Translations under genes and position numbers: made by a program | In this document: in pieces, positions 17,623 through 26,364 of the stretch | Layout of the letters: each line of letters starts with the position of its first letter | Position numbering within the stretch: position 1 is the stretch's first letter | Source: an uncultured Brachyspira sp. | Lineage (GTDB): Bacteria > Spirochaetota > Brachyspiria > Brachyspirales > Brachyspiraceae | Length of the DNA stretch: 36,264 nt | Direction of reading: 5' to 3' | Assembly (NCBI RefSeq): GCF_934747485.1 | Contig: NZ_CAKVGN010000024.1 | Span: forward strand, 1-36,264 | The notes under the pieces: model-generated | Database searches by the model: none | Seen by the model: only the letters and a program-made list of their open reading frames with translations | What the model was told of the DNA's origin: nothing

Positions 17623-18216
17623 TTAAAATAATGTAATATCAGATTTCTCTTCAATTTTTTGTTGCAAGTTTTTAGAATACTTAATTTCTTGTTCAGCAGA
17701 GAACTCTTTAGTTTTACCTTCAATTTTTTTCATAAGCACTCTATTTTCGGTATTGAAAAAGAACACTTTTCTAGGCCAAGAGCCTCCAACATCCTCACTA
17801 ATAATAGGAATATTTTCATCAGCTAAAAATTTCCTAGCGAATTTAATATTTTTATCTGGTACTTGAAGCACATTGCTAGTCATACCAGTTAAAACATGCC
17901 CGCCTCCAAATATCTTAGCAGTAAGATTAGCCTTTTTACCCCCAAGTTTAATTATTTCGTTTATTAGCACCTCCATAGCATAAAGACCATATCTAGTATA
18001 ATTATAATCGTCCTCAGGATTCTCCCATTCTTTCATCTCTGGAAGCATAAAGTGATTCATACCGCCGAACTTCAAATTATTCTCAAATAAACAAACCGAT
18101 ATACAACTTCCCAAAACTGTTTTTATTACTGCAGGCTGTCTAGAGGCATAATAACCGCCTATATATATAGTGATTCTTTTAAAATTGCTGTTAGCAGCGG
18201 ATGGAAAATCTAACAT
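17623..18216 (-). CDS. cheD: Chemoreceptor glutamine deamidase CheD, with C-terminal DITLF tail
   Basis: 197 aa. Deamidates receptor glutamines and in other bacteria partners with CheC/CheX-type phosphatases. The catalytic Cys38 is in TVLGSCISVCLFE and His55 in GGMNHFMLP; KIFGGGHVL follows. A normal CheD is about 160 aa; this one has about 35 extra residues at the C-terminus that end in SDITLF. The last five residues match the tail of the MCP-like protein of this operon (DFTLF). Its stop is 30 nt before the cheB start. Confidence 0.95.
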   Translation of the reverse strand: MLDFPSAANSNFKRITIYIGGYYASRQPAVIKTVLGSCISVCLFENNLKFGGMNHFMLPEMKEWENPEDDYNYTRYGLYAMEVLINEIIKLGGKKANLTAKIFGGGHVLTGMTSNVLQVPDKNIKFARKFLADENIPIISEDVGGSWPRKVFFFNTENRVLMKKIEGKTKEFSAEQEIKYSKNLQQKIEEKSDITLF

Positions 18217-18232
18217 ATATCAAACCCCGTAA

Positions 18233-19078
18233 TTAAATCTTTTTATAGATATTGCTAGAAATATATTTAAATAAATCTGAAATTCCAAACAATGTTTCAG
18301 AGTGCCCTATAAACACATAACTATCATCTTTCATATATCTATAAAATTTATTAAATAATTCTTTTTGAAACTCTTTGTCAAAATAAATTATTACATTTCT
18401 GCAAAATATCAAATCAAACTTAGTATGTATATCAAAATCTTCATCTTTGAAATTGAGCTGTCTAAATGATATACATTTTTGCAAAATATTTTTTACTTTA
18501 TAAAGACCCGCATTATTACCAGTGCCTTTAAGAAAATATTTTTTTAAAGTACTAGTTTGAATAGTTTCTACCGTCTCCTCTTTATATATACCTGCATAAG
18601 CATGTGCAAGTACATTAGTATCTATATCACTCGCTAAAACTTTTATATCATAATGATTAAATCTCTCTCCAAAATAATCATGAAGCGTCATCGCAATAGT
18701 ATAAGGCTCTTCTCCAGTAGAACAAGCAGCAGACCATATTCTTAAATTATTAACCTTTCCTTCTTTGTAGTTTTTCTCCCAATTTGGAAGGAAAGTACTT
18801 TTCATATATTCAAAATGCTTATTTTCTCTAAAGAAGTCGGTTTTATTTGTAGTAACAGCATTGATGAAATTAGTAACCTCTTCATCAGGAGCACCTTTCA
18901 AATACTCTATATATTCTCTAAAAGAGGACATATTTAAAGCTCTAATTCTTTTACTTATTCTTGAAGTAACTAAAGCTCTTTTATGCTCAGACATTTGTAT
19001 ACGAGTTTTATCATAAATAATTCTAACTAATTCGTTAAACTCGCCGTCTGTTAAAGGTGCAAGATTTAATTCACTCAT
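18233..19078 (-). CDS. cheR: Chemotaxis protein methyltransferase CheR
   Basis: 281 aa. Transfers methyl from S-adenosylmethionine to receptor glutamates. An all-helical N-domain (1-75) is followed by the SAM-binding domain with WSAACSTGEEPYTIAM, DIDTNVLAHA and FDLIFCRNVIIYFD. Ends with the FIGHSETLFGISDLFKYIS segment of the family. No TPR fusion. Lies 10 nt after the cheW stop. Confidence 0.97.
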   Translation of the reverse strand: MSELNLAPLTDGEFNELVRIIYDKTRIQMSEHKRALVTSRISKRIRALNMSSFREYIEYLKGAPDEEVTNFINAVTTNKTDFFRENKHFEYMKSTFLPNWEKNYKEGKVNNLRIWSAACSTGEEPYTIAMTLHDYFGERFNHYDIKVLASDIDTNVLAHAYAGIYKEETVETIQTSTLKKYFLKGTGNNAGLYKVKNILQKCISFRQLNFKDEDFDIHTKFDLIFCRNVIIYFDKEFQKELFNKFYRYMKDDSYVFIGHSETLFGISDLFKYISSNIYKKI

Positions 19079-19088
19079 ATAAAAAACC

Positions 19089-19622
19089 TCAAACTATAGT
19101 CTTACTTATAGCATCATTAGATTTAACTATATCCTCTATAGGAAGAACCATAATAATCTTATTTTCAAGCCTAATGACATTAGATATCTGCAAACCGCTA
19201 ACATTAGCAATAGGAGTAGCAGTCATCTGGCTTTCATAAACAGTAATAACATCAGAAACCATATCAGCAAGTATACCAAATCTTCTATTAGAAGTAGATA
19301 TTACTATAATAACATCATTTTCTATAGAACGGTCATCTCTTCTTTCAAGGCCGAAACGCATTCTTATATCAACTATATGTAAAATATTACCTCTCAAATT
19401 AATAAGCCCTCTCATATATTTAGGACTTCCAGGCACAGGAGTGATAGTAGTAACCCCAACTATACCCTCTATACTTAGCACATCAAGAGCATATTCTTCA
19501 TTGTCTATCTTAAAAACAAGAAATTGCTGACTTGGCTCTGTGGAAGCATTCTCTTCAGCACCTATACCCACACCGCCAATTTGTGCTATCTCACTAGCAT
19601 TAATTTTTTGATTATCCAACAT
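19089..19622 (-). CDS. cheW: Chemotaxis coupling protein CheW
   Basis: 177 aa scaffold that links receptors to CheA. It starts with about 25 unconserved residues and then the CheW SH3-like fold: QFLVFKIDNEEYALDVLSIE, ITPVPGSPKYMRGLINLRGN and ILHIVDIRMRFGL. Fourteen nt separate it from cheA. No fused receiver (so not CheV). Confidence 0.96.
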   Translation of the reverse strand: MLDNQKINASEIAQIGGVGIGAEENASTEPSQQFLVFKIDNEEYALDVLSIEGIVGVTTITPVPGSPKYMRGLINLRGNILHIVDIRMRFGLERRDDRSIENDVIIVISTSNRRFGILADMVSDVITVYESQMTATPIANVSGLQISNVIRLENKIIMVLPIEDIVKSNDAISKTIV

Positions 19623-19636
19623 ATTAAAATCCTTTA

Positions 19637-21730
19637 TTATTTAACGCCATTATTAACTTTATTCTGTAAAGATATATTAACAAGCCCCTGTATATCTATA
19701 ATGAGAGCTATTCTACCATCTCCAAGTATAGTGCCGCCCGCAATTCCCGCATGCTTACTGAAAGCAGAATCCAAAGACTTAATAACGACCTGCTGCTGAT
19801 CCAATAACTCATCTACAAATATAGCACATTTTCTATATCCTGCTTCAACTACTACAACAATACCATCATCTATCTCATTAACCTGAGTGTCTATCTCAAA
19901 TACCTTGTGAAGTCTTATGAGAGGTAAATATTCATCTCTGATTTTTATCATCTCACCCTTACCTTCAAAAGGTTTAACCTGATCGCTTTTAATTTTTATC
20001 TGCTCTATAATAGATATTAACGGCATTACATAAATCTGCTCACCTATAGCAAAAGTAATACCTTCTATAATAGCCAAAGTCAAAGGAAGTTTAATGATAA
20101 ATGTGCTTCCAACACCTTCAGCACTCTTTATCTCAATCTTTCCTTTCATCTTTTCAACATTAGCCCTAACAACGTCCATACCAACACCCCTTCCGGATAT
20201 GTCAGTAACTTTTTCTGCAGTTGATAAACCGGGGCTAAATATTGTTCTGTATATTTCAGCATCAGAGTAATTGCCGTCTTTTGACAATAAACCTTTTTCT
20301 ACTGCCTTATTAAATATTTTTTCTTTATTTAATCCATTACCATCATCAGACACCTCTATAACAACATGCCCTTCTTGGTGAGCTGCTGACATTGTAATAG
20401 TACCATATTCAGGCTTTCCTCTTGCAATTCTCTCTTCTTTAGTTTTTTCTATACCATGGTCCATAGAGTTTCTAATAATATGTTTAAGAGGGTCAGATAA
20501 CTGCTCTAACATATTTTTATCTATCTCTGTAGTTTCACCTTTAAGAACTAATTTTACTTCTTTGTTTAATTCTAAGTTAAGGTCTCTCACATATCTATGG
20601 AATTGTGTGAATATAGGACCTATAGGCATCATTCTTATATTCATAACCTCTTCTTGTATTTGTCTTGAGGTTCTGTCCATAGAACTAACTGCCTCTTTTA
20701 AGCCATTATCTATATCTAAGTTCTGAGTAAGCTGCATTATTCTTGATTGTGCTATAACAAGCTCACCAATCAAGTTCATTAAACTGTCTAATTTTCTTAT
20801 ATCAACTCTTACAGTAGAAGGAGCCTGAACCTTAGTTCCTGTAGGCTTAGCGGCAGGAGCTGCTTTATTAGTTTTATCATCATGAACTTCTTCTTTCTTT
20901 TCTTCTTCATGCTTTTCTTCAGGTTTCTCTTCTACTTTTTCTTCAACAGGCTTAGCTTCCTCTTCTTTCTCTTCTACTTTTTCTGTAATATTAATATCAT
21001 TATCATCTATAACAAATAAGAATATATTTTGAACTTGCTCTAAAGTAGAAGAAGTTTCAACATCTAATGAAAATTGAGTATAACAAGCATATGGATCTTC
21101 TAAATCAGATATAGCAGGCAAATTACTAATATCTATTTTTAAATTACTAATAGTACCTATAGCTTTAAGGTCATTTAAAAACATAAGAGGATCTATACCA
21201 TTGTCAAAAATGCTAGGTTTAAATATCATTTCAATATGAAACATATTGTTTGAAGAAGATTCTTTACTTTCTTCTTTAGGTTTTTCCTCTGCTTTAGGTG
21301 CTTCTTCTTTTTTCTCTACAGATACAGTGCTTATATCGTTTCCTTCAGCTATAGCTTTTATTTTAGCTTTTAGACTTTCTATATTTGTAACTCCGTCTGC
21401 TTCGCCAACACCATCTACTATATTTTGAAGCATAAGTTTTACAGTGTCCAAAAACTCTAATAGAACGGTAATCATTTGCGGCGTAACATCCAATTTACCG
21501 CTTCTTACCTTCTCCAATAAGTTTTCTGCAACGTGGTTTAATTCACTCATAGTGGTAAAACCAACAGTACCAGCAGAAGATTTTAAAGTATGAGCACTTC
21601 TAAATATTTTATTTAAAAGGTCTTCATCACTTTTATTATCTTCAAGCAAAACTAAATCATTTTCTAGTCCTTCAACTATCTCATTAGCCTCACTCAAAAA
21701 TATCGAAATAAATTCATCACTATCAAACAT
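19637..21730 (-). CDS. cheA: Chemotaxis histidine kinase CheA
   Basis: 697 aa. Phosphorylates CheY and CheB. Domains in order: P1/Hpt (1-105) with phospho-acceptor His47 in FRSAHTLKSSAG; a Lys/Glu-rich linker (about 135-160); a P2-like CheY-binding domain (about 165-260); a second Glu-rich linker (about 255-310); P3 dimer helix (DIRKLDSLMNLIGELV); P4 kinase with HIIRNSMDHGIE, SDDGNGLN and DISGRGVGMDVV; and P5 CheW-like domain at the end. AGAGG is placed 6 nt before ATG. A complete, apparently active enzyme. Confidence 0.97.
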   Translation of the reverse strand: MFDSDEFISIFLSEANEIVEGLENDLVLLEDNKSDEDLLNKIFRSAHTLKSSAGTVGFTTMSELNHVAENLLEKVRSGKLDVTPQMITVLLEFLDTVKLMLQNIVDGVGEADGVTNIESLKAKIKAIAEGNDISTVSVEKKEEAPKAEEKPKEESKESSSNNMFHIEMIFKPSIFDNGIDPLMFLNDLKAIGTISNLKIDISNLPAISDLEDPYACYTQFSLDVETSSTLEQVQNIFLFVIDDNDINITEKVEEKEEEAKPVEEKVEEKPEEKHEEEKKEEVHDDKTNKAAPAAKPTGTKVQAPSTVRVDIRKLDSLMNLIGELVIAQSRIMQLTQNLDIDNGLKEAVSSMDRTSRQIQEEVMNIRMMPIGPIFTQFHRYVRDLNLELNKEVKLVLKGETTEIDKNMLEQLSDPLKHIIRNSMDHGIEKTKEERIARGKPEYGTITMSAAHQEGHVVIEVSDDGNGLNKEKIFNKAVEKGLLSKDGNYSDAEIYRTIFSPGLSTAEKVTDISGRGVGMDVVRANVEKMKGKIEIKSAEGVGSTFIIKLPLTLAIIEGITFAIGEQIYVMPLISIIEQIKIKSDQVKPFEGKGEMIKIRDEYLPLIRLHKVFEIDTQVNEIDDGIVVVVEAGYRKCAIFVDELLDQQQVVIKSLDSAFSKHAGIAGGTILGDGRIALIIDIQGLVNISLQNKVNNGVK

Positions 21731-21775
21731 ATATAACCTCTGATTTATTATATACTACTACACAAAAATTAAACA

Positions 21776-22144
21776 TTAATTTAAAAAACGTTTAACAACA
21801 TCTAAAAGCTGTGTAGGGTTGAAAGGTTTTACTAACCAACCGCTAGCTCCCGCTGCCTTACCTTCCATCTTCTTATCATCTTGAGATTCTGTTGTAAGCA
21901 TAAGTATAGGAGTATATTTATACTTATCAAATTTTCTAACATTCTTAATAAACTCTATACCATCCATCTTAGGCATATTCAAATCTGTAATTATCATATC
22001 AATATTTGAAGCCTTATTTACAGCTTCTAATCCTGTAGTACCATCATCGGCAGAAATTACATCATAACTCCCCTTCTTCAAAGTATACTCAACAGATGCT
22101 CTAGCAGTATTTGAATCGTCTACTATTAGTATTGTTTTAGCCAT
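21776..22144 (-). CDS. cheY: Chemotaxis response regulator CheY
   Basis: 122-aa stand-alone receiver domain. Phosphorylated by CheA, it controls the flagellar switch. It has the acidic pocket VDDSN (Asp9, Asp10), phospho-acceptor Asp54 in IITDLNMPKMDG, Thr84/Thr85 in LMLTTES and Lys106 in LVKPFNP. Placed between the STAS gene and cheA. Confidence 0.96.
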   Translation of the reverse strand: MAKTILIVDDSNTARASVEYTLKKGSYDVISADDGTTGLEAVNKASNIDMIITDLNMPKMDGIEFIKNVRKFDKYKYTPILMLTTESQDDKKMEGKAAGASGWLVKPFNPTQLLDVVKRFLN

Positions 22145-22184
22145 ACATTTAACCTCTTATTTTTTCATTAAATTTATATATTAA

Positions 22185-22433
22185 TTATTTGTTTGCCATA
22201 TTTAAATATTCTATAAAAGAATTATCTAACCCTTCTACTATAAGTTTTTTTTGATTTTTATCAAGTTCTTTTTTTATAGAATAAAGTATTTGTAAGCCAG
22301 CTAAGTCTAAATGACTGCCCTCTGGAAATTTTATTGTTGTATCTTCATTATAATTAGCTGCCTTTATAACATTCTTAAAATATTTACTCATAGTTCTTAT
22401 ATTAAGATTTTCGTCTATTTCTATAACAGACAT
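22185..22433 (-). CDS. STAS-domain protein of the chemotaxis operon
   Basis: 82 aa, a single STAS domain resembling anti-sigma-factor antagonists. The usual DSSG phospho-site reads D43-L-A-G-L-Q, so the serine that SpoIIAA-type proteins get phosphorylated on is missing. It may be a constitutive binding partner rather than a phospho-switch. It lies 9 nt after the stop of the MCP-like gene and 40 nt before cheY. Partners are not known; the MCP-like protein and CheA are the natural candidates from context. Confidence 0.8.
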   Translation of the reverse strand: MSVIEIDENLNIRTMSKYFKNVIKAANYNEDTTIKFPEGSHLDLAGLQILYSIKKELDKNQKKLIVEGLDNSFIEYLNMANK

Positions 22434-22442
22434 AAATACCTC

Positions 22443-24368
22443 CTAAAATAATGTAAAATCTCCACTATCCGAACCTTCTTCTATGTTAATATCGACATTT
22501 AATGTCTCATCTCCAGATAAAATACTGTTCGCTATAGTTCTCTCTTTCTTTATAGTATAATAATTTACTATTTCCATATATTTATCGCTTTCTATTTTCC
22601 AGTTCTCTATATTTAAAGTCTTGTAATATTCATTTTTCTTGCTTCTTATAATATCACGCATCTTATTAAATACTTCCATTATCTCATTAATCTTTGTTAA
22701 AAGAGTGGTCAAGGAACTCAAATCTATTAGAGTTTTTTCTATCAAATTAAACAACTCTTTAGCATGCGTGTCTAAACCCTTAATATTATCTTCTATAATA
22801 GCCTTAGATTCTTCCAAACGTTTATAAATATTATCCATCATAGATTCTATATATAAATTTTCTATAGACTGCTGATTAATATTAAATTTAAACTTATTAA
22901 TGGCATTGAATATTGTAGTCTTTATACTCTCAAATTTCTCCAAACAAACATCTACAGTATCAGTAATATTTGTAGCTATAGATTCCACACTAACCATAGA
23001 AAATGTTTGAGAATCACTAAATATATTACTATTTTTCTCCAATTCTATCTTAGCTAAAAAATTAACAGAGTTAAATGCCTTAGCAATATTTTTTGTCTCT
23101 AAAAACATATTTTCAAGTTCTTCTATAGAATCTATTATACCGGCATTATTATCCGATATTCTATGTTTATTGCTTAAAAATAATTTAAAGTTATCTAAAT
23201 AAAGCTTAATAAAGCTTAAATATTCATTAAATATAGAATCTGACACACTAAAAGGAAACTCTGATTTGCCTGATTGTGCTCCTATCATATATTCAACTAT
23301 TGTGTTTCTATCTGATGATATATCAAGTAAACTTTCTTTAAGACCTTTCAAACTATCATTTATGCGGGCATTATTATCTAAAATTTCTTTATGTATAGAT
23401 TTAAAATTTTCTATTATTAAACTTAAAACTACATCATCAAAAGTAAGCAAGTCTAATAATTTATGCTCTAAAGATTCATTATTTTCTAATTCTGCCGCAT
23501 CATTTATAGCAACAACTTCCTTTCCATAAGTATCTATAAATTTTCTATTCTCTTCTACAATATGTTTTATAGACTCTATTATATGTTCTGTTTGCTGCCT
23601 AATAATATCTTCTTGCGGAAGTATCATCATCACTTCAAATATATAATCATAGCTGTTATCTACTCTTGATATTATATCAGAAATCATATTAGAAAAAGTA
23701 GCAAAAGAATTAACCATATTATTATGCTCTTTATCTAATTGCTCCCTCATTATATTAAAGCTTCTTCTTTGCATCTCATTAGTTTTTAATATTTCATTTT
23801 TAAACCTATCAAACTGTACAAATAATTCCTGCCCTATTCTATTCATCTGGTCAGCTTGTTCATTAGAAGTCTCCGACATTTTTATGATGTTTTTAGATAT
23901 TTCTCCAAAAGCCTTACCGCCGGAACCATATTTTGAAGCTATAATAATAGCGTTAAGGGAATAAACTTTTATCTGGTCTGCTAACTTTCTTATCTCTTCT
24001 ATAGAGTCCATTACATTGCTTATAATATTAACGTCTTCAATAATAGAATTTGACAAAACATCATCTTGATTAATCAATGACTGCATTCTATCAAAAGATT
24101 TAAAAAAGTCTTCTTGATTTTCTTGGAAGTCATTAGAAAAGTTTTTTTTAGTATCCTTTTCTGTAAAATAACTTAGAAGAGAGATTGATTTCTCATTTTC
24201 ATTTTTCATTTCTTGTTCTATTAATGGAAACTTCTCTCCTATAAAGCTATAAACTCTTCCGAATTCTGTTAAGAAATTTTGTATATCTTTTACAGTAGCT
24301 TCTAAGATTGCAGAATAATCAAGAATATTCTCATTAACATTACCATAAACTGTAGTGCTGTCTAACAC
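22443..24368 (-). CDS. Soluble coiled-coil protein with degenerate MCP-like tip; ends in DFTLF
   Basis: 641 aa, no membrane helix. Nearly all helical. Residues about 125-170 read IRKLADQIKVYSLNAIIIAS, then KYGSGGKAFGEIS. This matches the MCP hairpin pattern (LA-QTN-LALNAAIEAARAGE-G-GFAVVA-EI), but the EAARAGE core is lost, so binding to CheA/CheW may be altered. A second marked element is ILPQEDIIRQQTEHIIESIK (about 255). The C-terminus ends EEGSDSGDFTLF. The start is GTG at 24368, with GGGGA about 10 nt upstream. It is the first gene of the operon after the promoter at 24402-24430. It may be a specialised signalling scaffold or a cytoplasmic receptor. Confidence 0.65.
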   Translation of the reverse strand: MLDSTTVYGNVNENILDYSAILEATVKDIQNFLTEFGRVYSFIGEKFPLIEQEMKNENEKSISLLSYFTEKDTKKNFSNDFQENQEDFFKSFDRMQSLINQDDVLSNSIIEDVNIISNVMDSIEEIRKLADQIKVYSLNAIIIASKYGSGGKAFGEISKNIIKMSETSNEQADQMNRIGQELFVQFDRFKNEILKTNEMQRRSFNIMREQLDKEHNNMVNSFATFSNMISDIISRVDNSYDYIFEVMMILPQEDIIRQQTEHIIESIKHIVEENRKFIDTYGKEVVAINDAAELENNESLEHKLLDLLTFDDVVLSLIIENFKSIHKEILDNNARINDSLKGLKESLLDISSDRNTIVEYMIGAQSGKSEFPFSVSDSIFNEYLSFIKLYLDNFKLFLSNKHRISDNNAGIIDSIEELENMFLETKNIAKAFNSVNFLAKIELEKNSNIFSDSQTFSMVSVESIATNITDTVDVCLEKFESIKTTIFNAINKFKFNINQQSIENLYIESMMDNIYKRLEESKAIIEDNIKGLDTHAKELFNLIEKTLIDLSSLTTLLTKINEIMEVFNKMRDIIRSKKNEYYKTLNIENWKIESDKYMEIVNYYTIKKERTIANSILSGDETLNVDINIEEGSDSGDFTLF

Positions 24369-24401
24369 TTATATCATATCCCCATTTTAAAATATATTAA
24401 A

Positions 24402-24430
24402 AATATAACATTTATTATCGCTTTTTGCAA
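24402..24430 (-). promoter_or_regulatory. Promoter of the chemotaxis operon
   Basis: On the minus strand TTGCAA (24425-24430), 17 nt, TATATT (24402-24407). It gives a leader of about 27 nt before the GTG start of the MCP-like gene. No sigma28-type sequence was noticed. Confidence 0.7.
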
Positions 24431-24504
24431 GCAAATTATTAAATTACATACTGCCTATTTATATCGACTTTAATATTTTAATCTTTTAATATTTTAATGA
24501 TTAA

Positions 24505-24639
24505 AATGAATTTTTTACCGACAATAGAAAAATTATAATTAATTTTTGGAAAAATATAAAAGTAGGATATGATGTATTTATAGAAAACGAAAAAGAAATA
24601 ATATATAAAATAGATAAAAATGGAAATTATGAATATTGA
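24505..24639 (+). pseudogene. Possible decayed coding fragment
   Basis: A 44-codon open stretch bounded by stops reads NEFFTDNRKIIINFWKN, then KVGYDVFIENEK, EIIYKIDKNGNYEY. The composition is protein-like (Trp, Lys, Glu, Tyr), but it has no start codon in frame and no ribosome site. I do not recognise the protein. It may be chance, because A/T-rich sequence gives Lys/Ile/Asn-rich frames easily. Confidence 0.3.
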
Positions 24640-24708
24640 AAAACAATATAAATCTTATATAATAGGATATCATTAACTAAAATATTTAATGATACTGGAA
24701 AATAAAAA

Positions 24709-25665
24709 ATGATATATTTATCAAAAAAAATAAATGATGTTTCTTTTATAAATACATATCGTATTTGGGCTAATTATTTTGTCATTGCTGTATTATTAAA
24801 TTATATATTTTTTAGAGTTTTTATAATTAGAAGTGAATCTATATTTTACATATTGTCTTATATACTTAATTATACTATTTTAATTACATTTTTTTTACTG
24901 CTTTTCTACAAATTTTATAATTACATGTTTGACTCTCAAATTTTATATTCAATCTTCGGTATAATATTTCTTATCACAGGCACATTAAAATTATATATAA
25001 CCCACATAAATACATATAATATTATAGAATTGCTATTTTTTATTTCTACTCTAATACTTACTCTATATATCCTGCTGCCAATAATAATTAAAAAAGATAT
25101 ATATGAAATAACAAGGGGAGTATATATTTTTATATTATTAAGTTTAGTGTCATCTAATTTGAACTATATAACAATATCAATTAATAAATTATTAGATTTT
25201 AATTTTCTGCATTATTTTTCATCATATTTATCAGTATATTTGTCTAAGGTATCTTCAATATCGTTTATAATATTAATGACAGCATATATAATGATATTTA
25301 TTAATGAAATAATAATAAAAAACACAAATAAGACTTTTGCATCATTAATATTTATTGTAATAGCATTAGCAGCATTTTTCTTTGAGGATAGTTTTTTATT
25401 TTTCACAATTTCTCTATATAATGCTCTAAATATAGGAATATATCTGCCAACACTAATATATATGATTATAATAATTTTATTCTTAATAACGCTATTTTGT
25501 TCTTTTACAGCATCATTGCTCTTAAAAAAATATTATCCGGAACTTATAGCTTTTAGTCTGCTTATTCTGTCAGGACTTGATATGAATAACTTTTCTTTAA
25601 GGTTAATATCAATGTTTTCAATAATGGAGCTTTCAAATTTAATTAATAAAAGTAATGAAATTTAA
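24709..25665 (+). CDS. Polytopic membrane protein of unknown function
   Basis: 318 aa with about 9-10 predicted membrane helices, almost no charged residues in the middle of helices and a short polar C-terminus (SNLINKSNEI). No motif I can name. Start ATG has a weak GGAA 11 nt upstream. Its stop lies only 6 bp from the convergent lipoprotein gene. Asn/Ile/Leu-rich composition equals that of the rest of the window, so there is no sign of transfer. Confidence 0.6.
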   Translation: MIYLSKKINDVSFINTYRIWANYFVIAVLLNYIFFRVFIIRSESIFYILSYILNYTILITFFLLLFYKFYNYMFDSQILYSIFGIIFLITGTLKLYITHINTYNIIELLFFISTLILTLYILLPIIIKKDIYEITRGVYIFILLSLVSSNLNYITISINKLLDFNFLHYFSSYLSVYLSKVSSISFIILMTAYIMIFINEIIIKNTNKTFASLIFIVIALAAFFFEDSFLFFTISLYNALNIGIYLPTLIYMIIIILFLITLFCSFTASLLLKKYYPELIAFSLLILSGLDMNNFSLRLISMFSIMELSNLINKSNEI

Positions 25666-25671
25666 TAAAAA

Positions 25672-26076
25672 CTATGCTTTATTTAAATTCATTGCTTGCT
25701 GTAAAACATCTTTTAAAAATACTGAAGCTTTAGCATTATCCAAATTACTAAATTCCAACACTATATATGTAATATTATCCACCGGCAATTTAAATATCTT
25801 ATCTTCAGAATCAGGCTCTCCTACTTTAATCATTCCATTATAAACCATCCAACCCTTCAAAGTTACATACGCATAACCATTATTTTTTAAATCAATATTT
25901 AAAACAAAATATGGGCTTTTAGATTTATATAATCCTGCTCTATCTTTTAATGTAATTTTATTTTCTATTTCTTCTCGTTTATAATTTACTGAAGCAGCAT
26001 CAATGGTATTATTATTAACACTCTTACAAGAAACAATTAAACTAATAAAAGCAATTGAAACAATAATTTTTTTCAC
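25672..26076 (-). CDS. Lipoprotein of unknown function
   Basis: 134 aa. Signal peptide MKKIIVSIAFISLIVSC with lipobox LIVSC, cleaved before Cys17, followed by KSVNNNT. The rest is short and beta-rich (LNIDLKNNGYAYVTLKGW). Start codon GTG (26076), with AAAGGAAA upstream. Surface or periplasmic membrane anchoring is expected. Family not recognised. It has its own promoter at 26143-26170. Confidence 0.75.
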   Translation of the reverse strand: MKKIIVSIAFISLIVSCKSVNNNTIDAASVNYKREEIENKITLKDRAGLYKSKSPYFVLNIDLKNNGYAYVTLKGWMVYNGMIKVGEPDSEDKIFKLPVDNITYIVLEFSNLDNAKASVFLKDVLQQAMNLNKA

Positions 26077-26142
26077 TAATATCTTTCCTTTATAATTTAT
26101 AGTTTGATTTTTTTGACTTATGCTTGATTATTCTTAAAAAGC

Positions 26143-26170
26143 ATTATAACAAAATAGAAACAAAAATCAA
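26143..26170 (-). promoter_or_regulatory. Promoter of the 134-aa lipoprotein gene
   Basis: On the minus strand TTGATT (26165-26170), 16 nt, TATAAT (26143-26148), leaving a leader of about 60 nt. Confidence 0.5.
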
Positions 26171-26292
26171 CAATTATTTATTTTAAATAAGTACAATATA
26201 AAAAACAATAAAAAACCCTTTTTCACAGAATATGTAATTTTTAGTATATTATAATATATTTATATAAAAAGTTTTAGCAATCAAAAAAACTA

Positions 26293-26321
26293 TTGAAATA
26301 AAGATATATATATGCTATACT
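26293..26321 (+). promoter_or_regulatory. Promoter of the cheX-amidase-corC-capA operon
   Basis: TTGAAA (26293-26298), exactly 17 nt, TATACT (26316-26321), 43 nt before the cheX ATG. AGAGGAAAA is the ribosome site. Confidence 0.75.
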
Positions 26322-26364
26322 AATGATGTTGTAATTAATATTTGATGTTTAAGAGGAAAATTAT

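Larger units (their letters stand above)
24369..24708. other. Intergenic region between the chemotaxis operon and the polytopic membrane protein gene
   Basis: 340 bp. It holds the chemotaxis promoter (24402-24430), a decayed coding remnant (24505-24639) and A/T-rich spacer with TTTTAATATTTTAAT-type repeats near 24470-24500. No RNA gene is seen. Confidence 0.5.

Noticed and set aside
25212..25406. Minus-strand open frame inside the polytopic membrane protein gene
   Set aside because: It is a Lys/Ile/Asn-rich shadow of the membrane helices in A/T-rich DNA, with no ribosome site.
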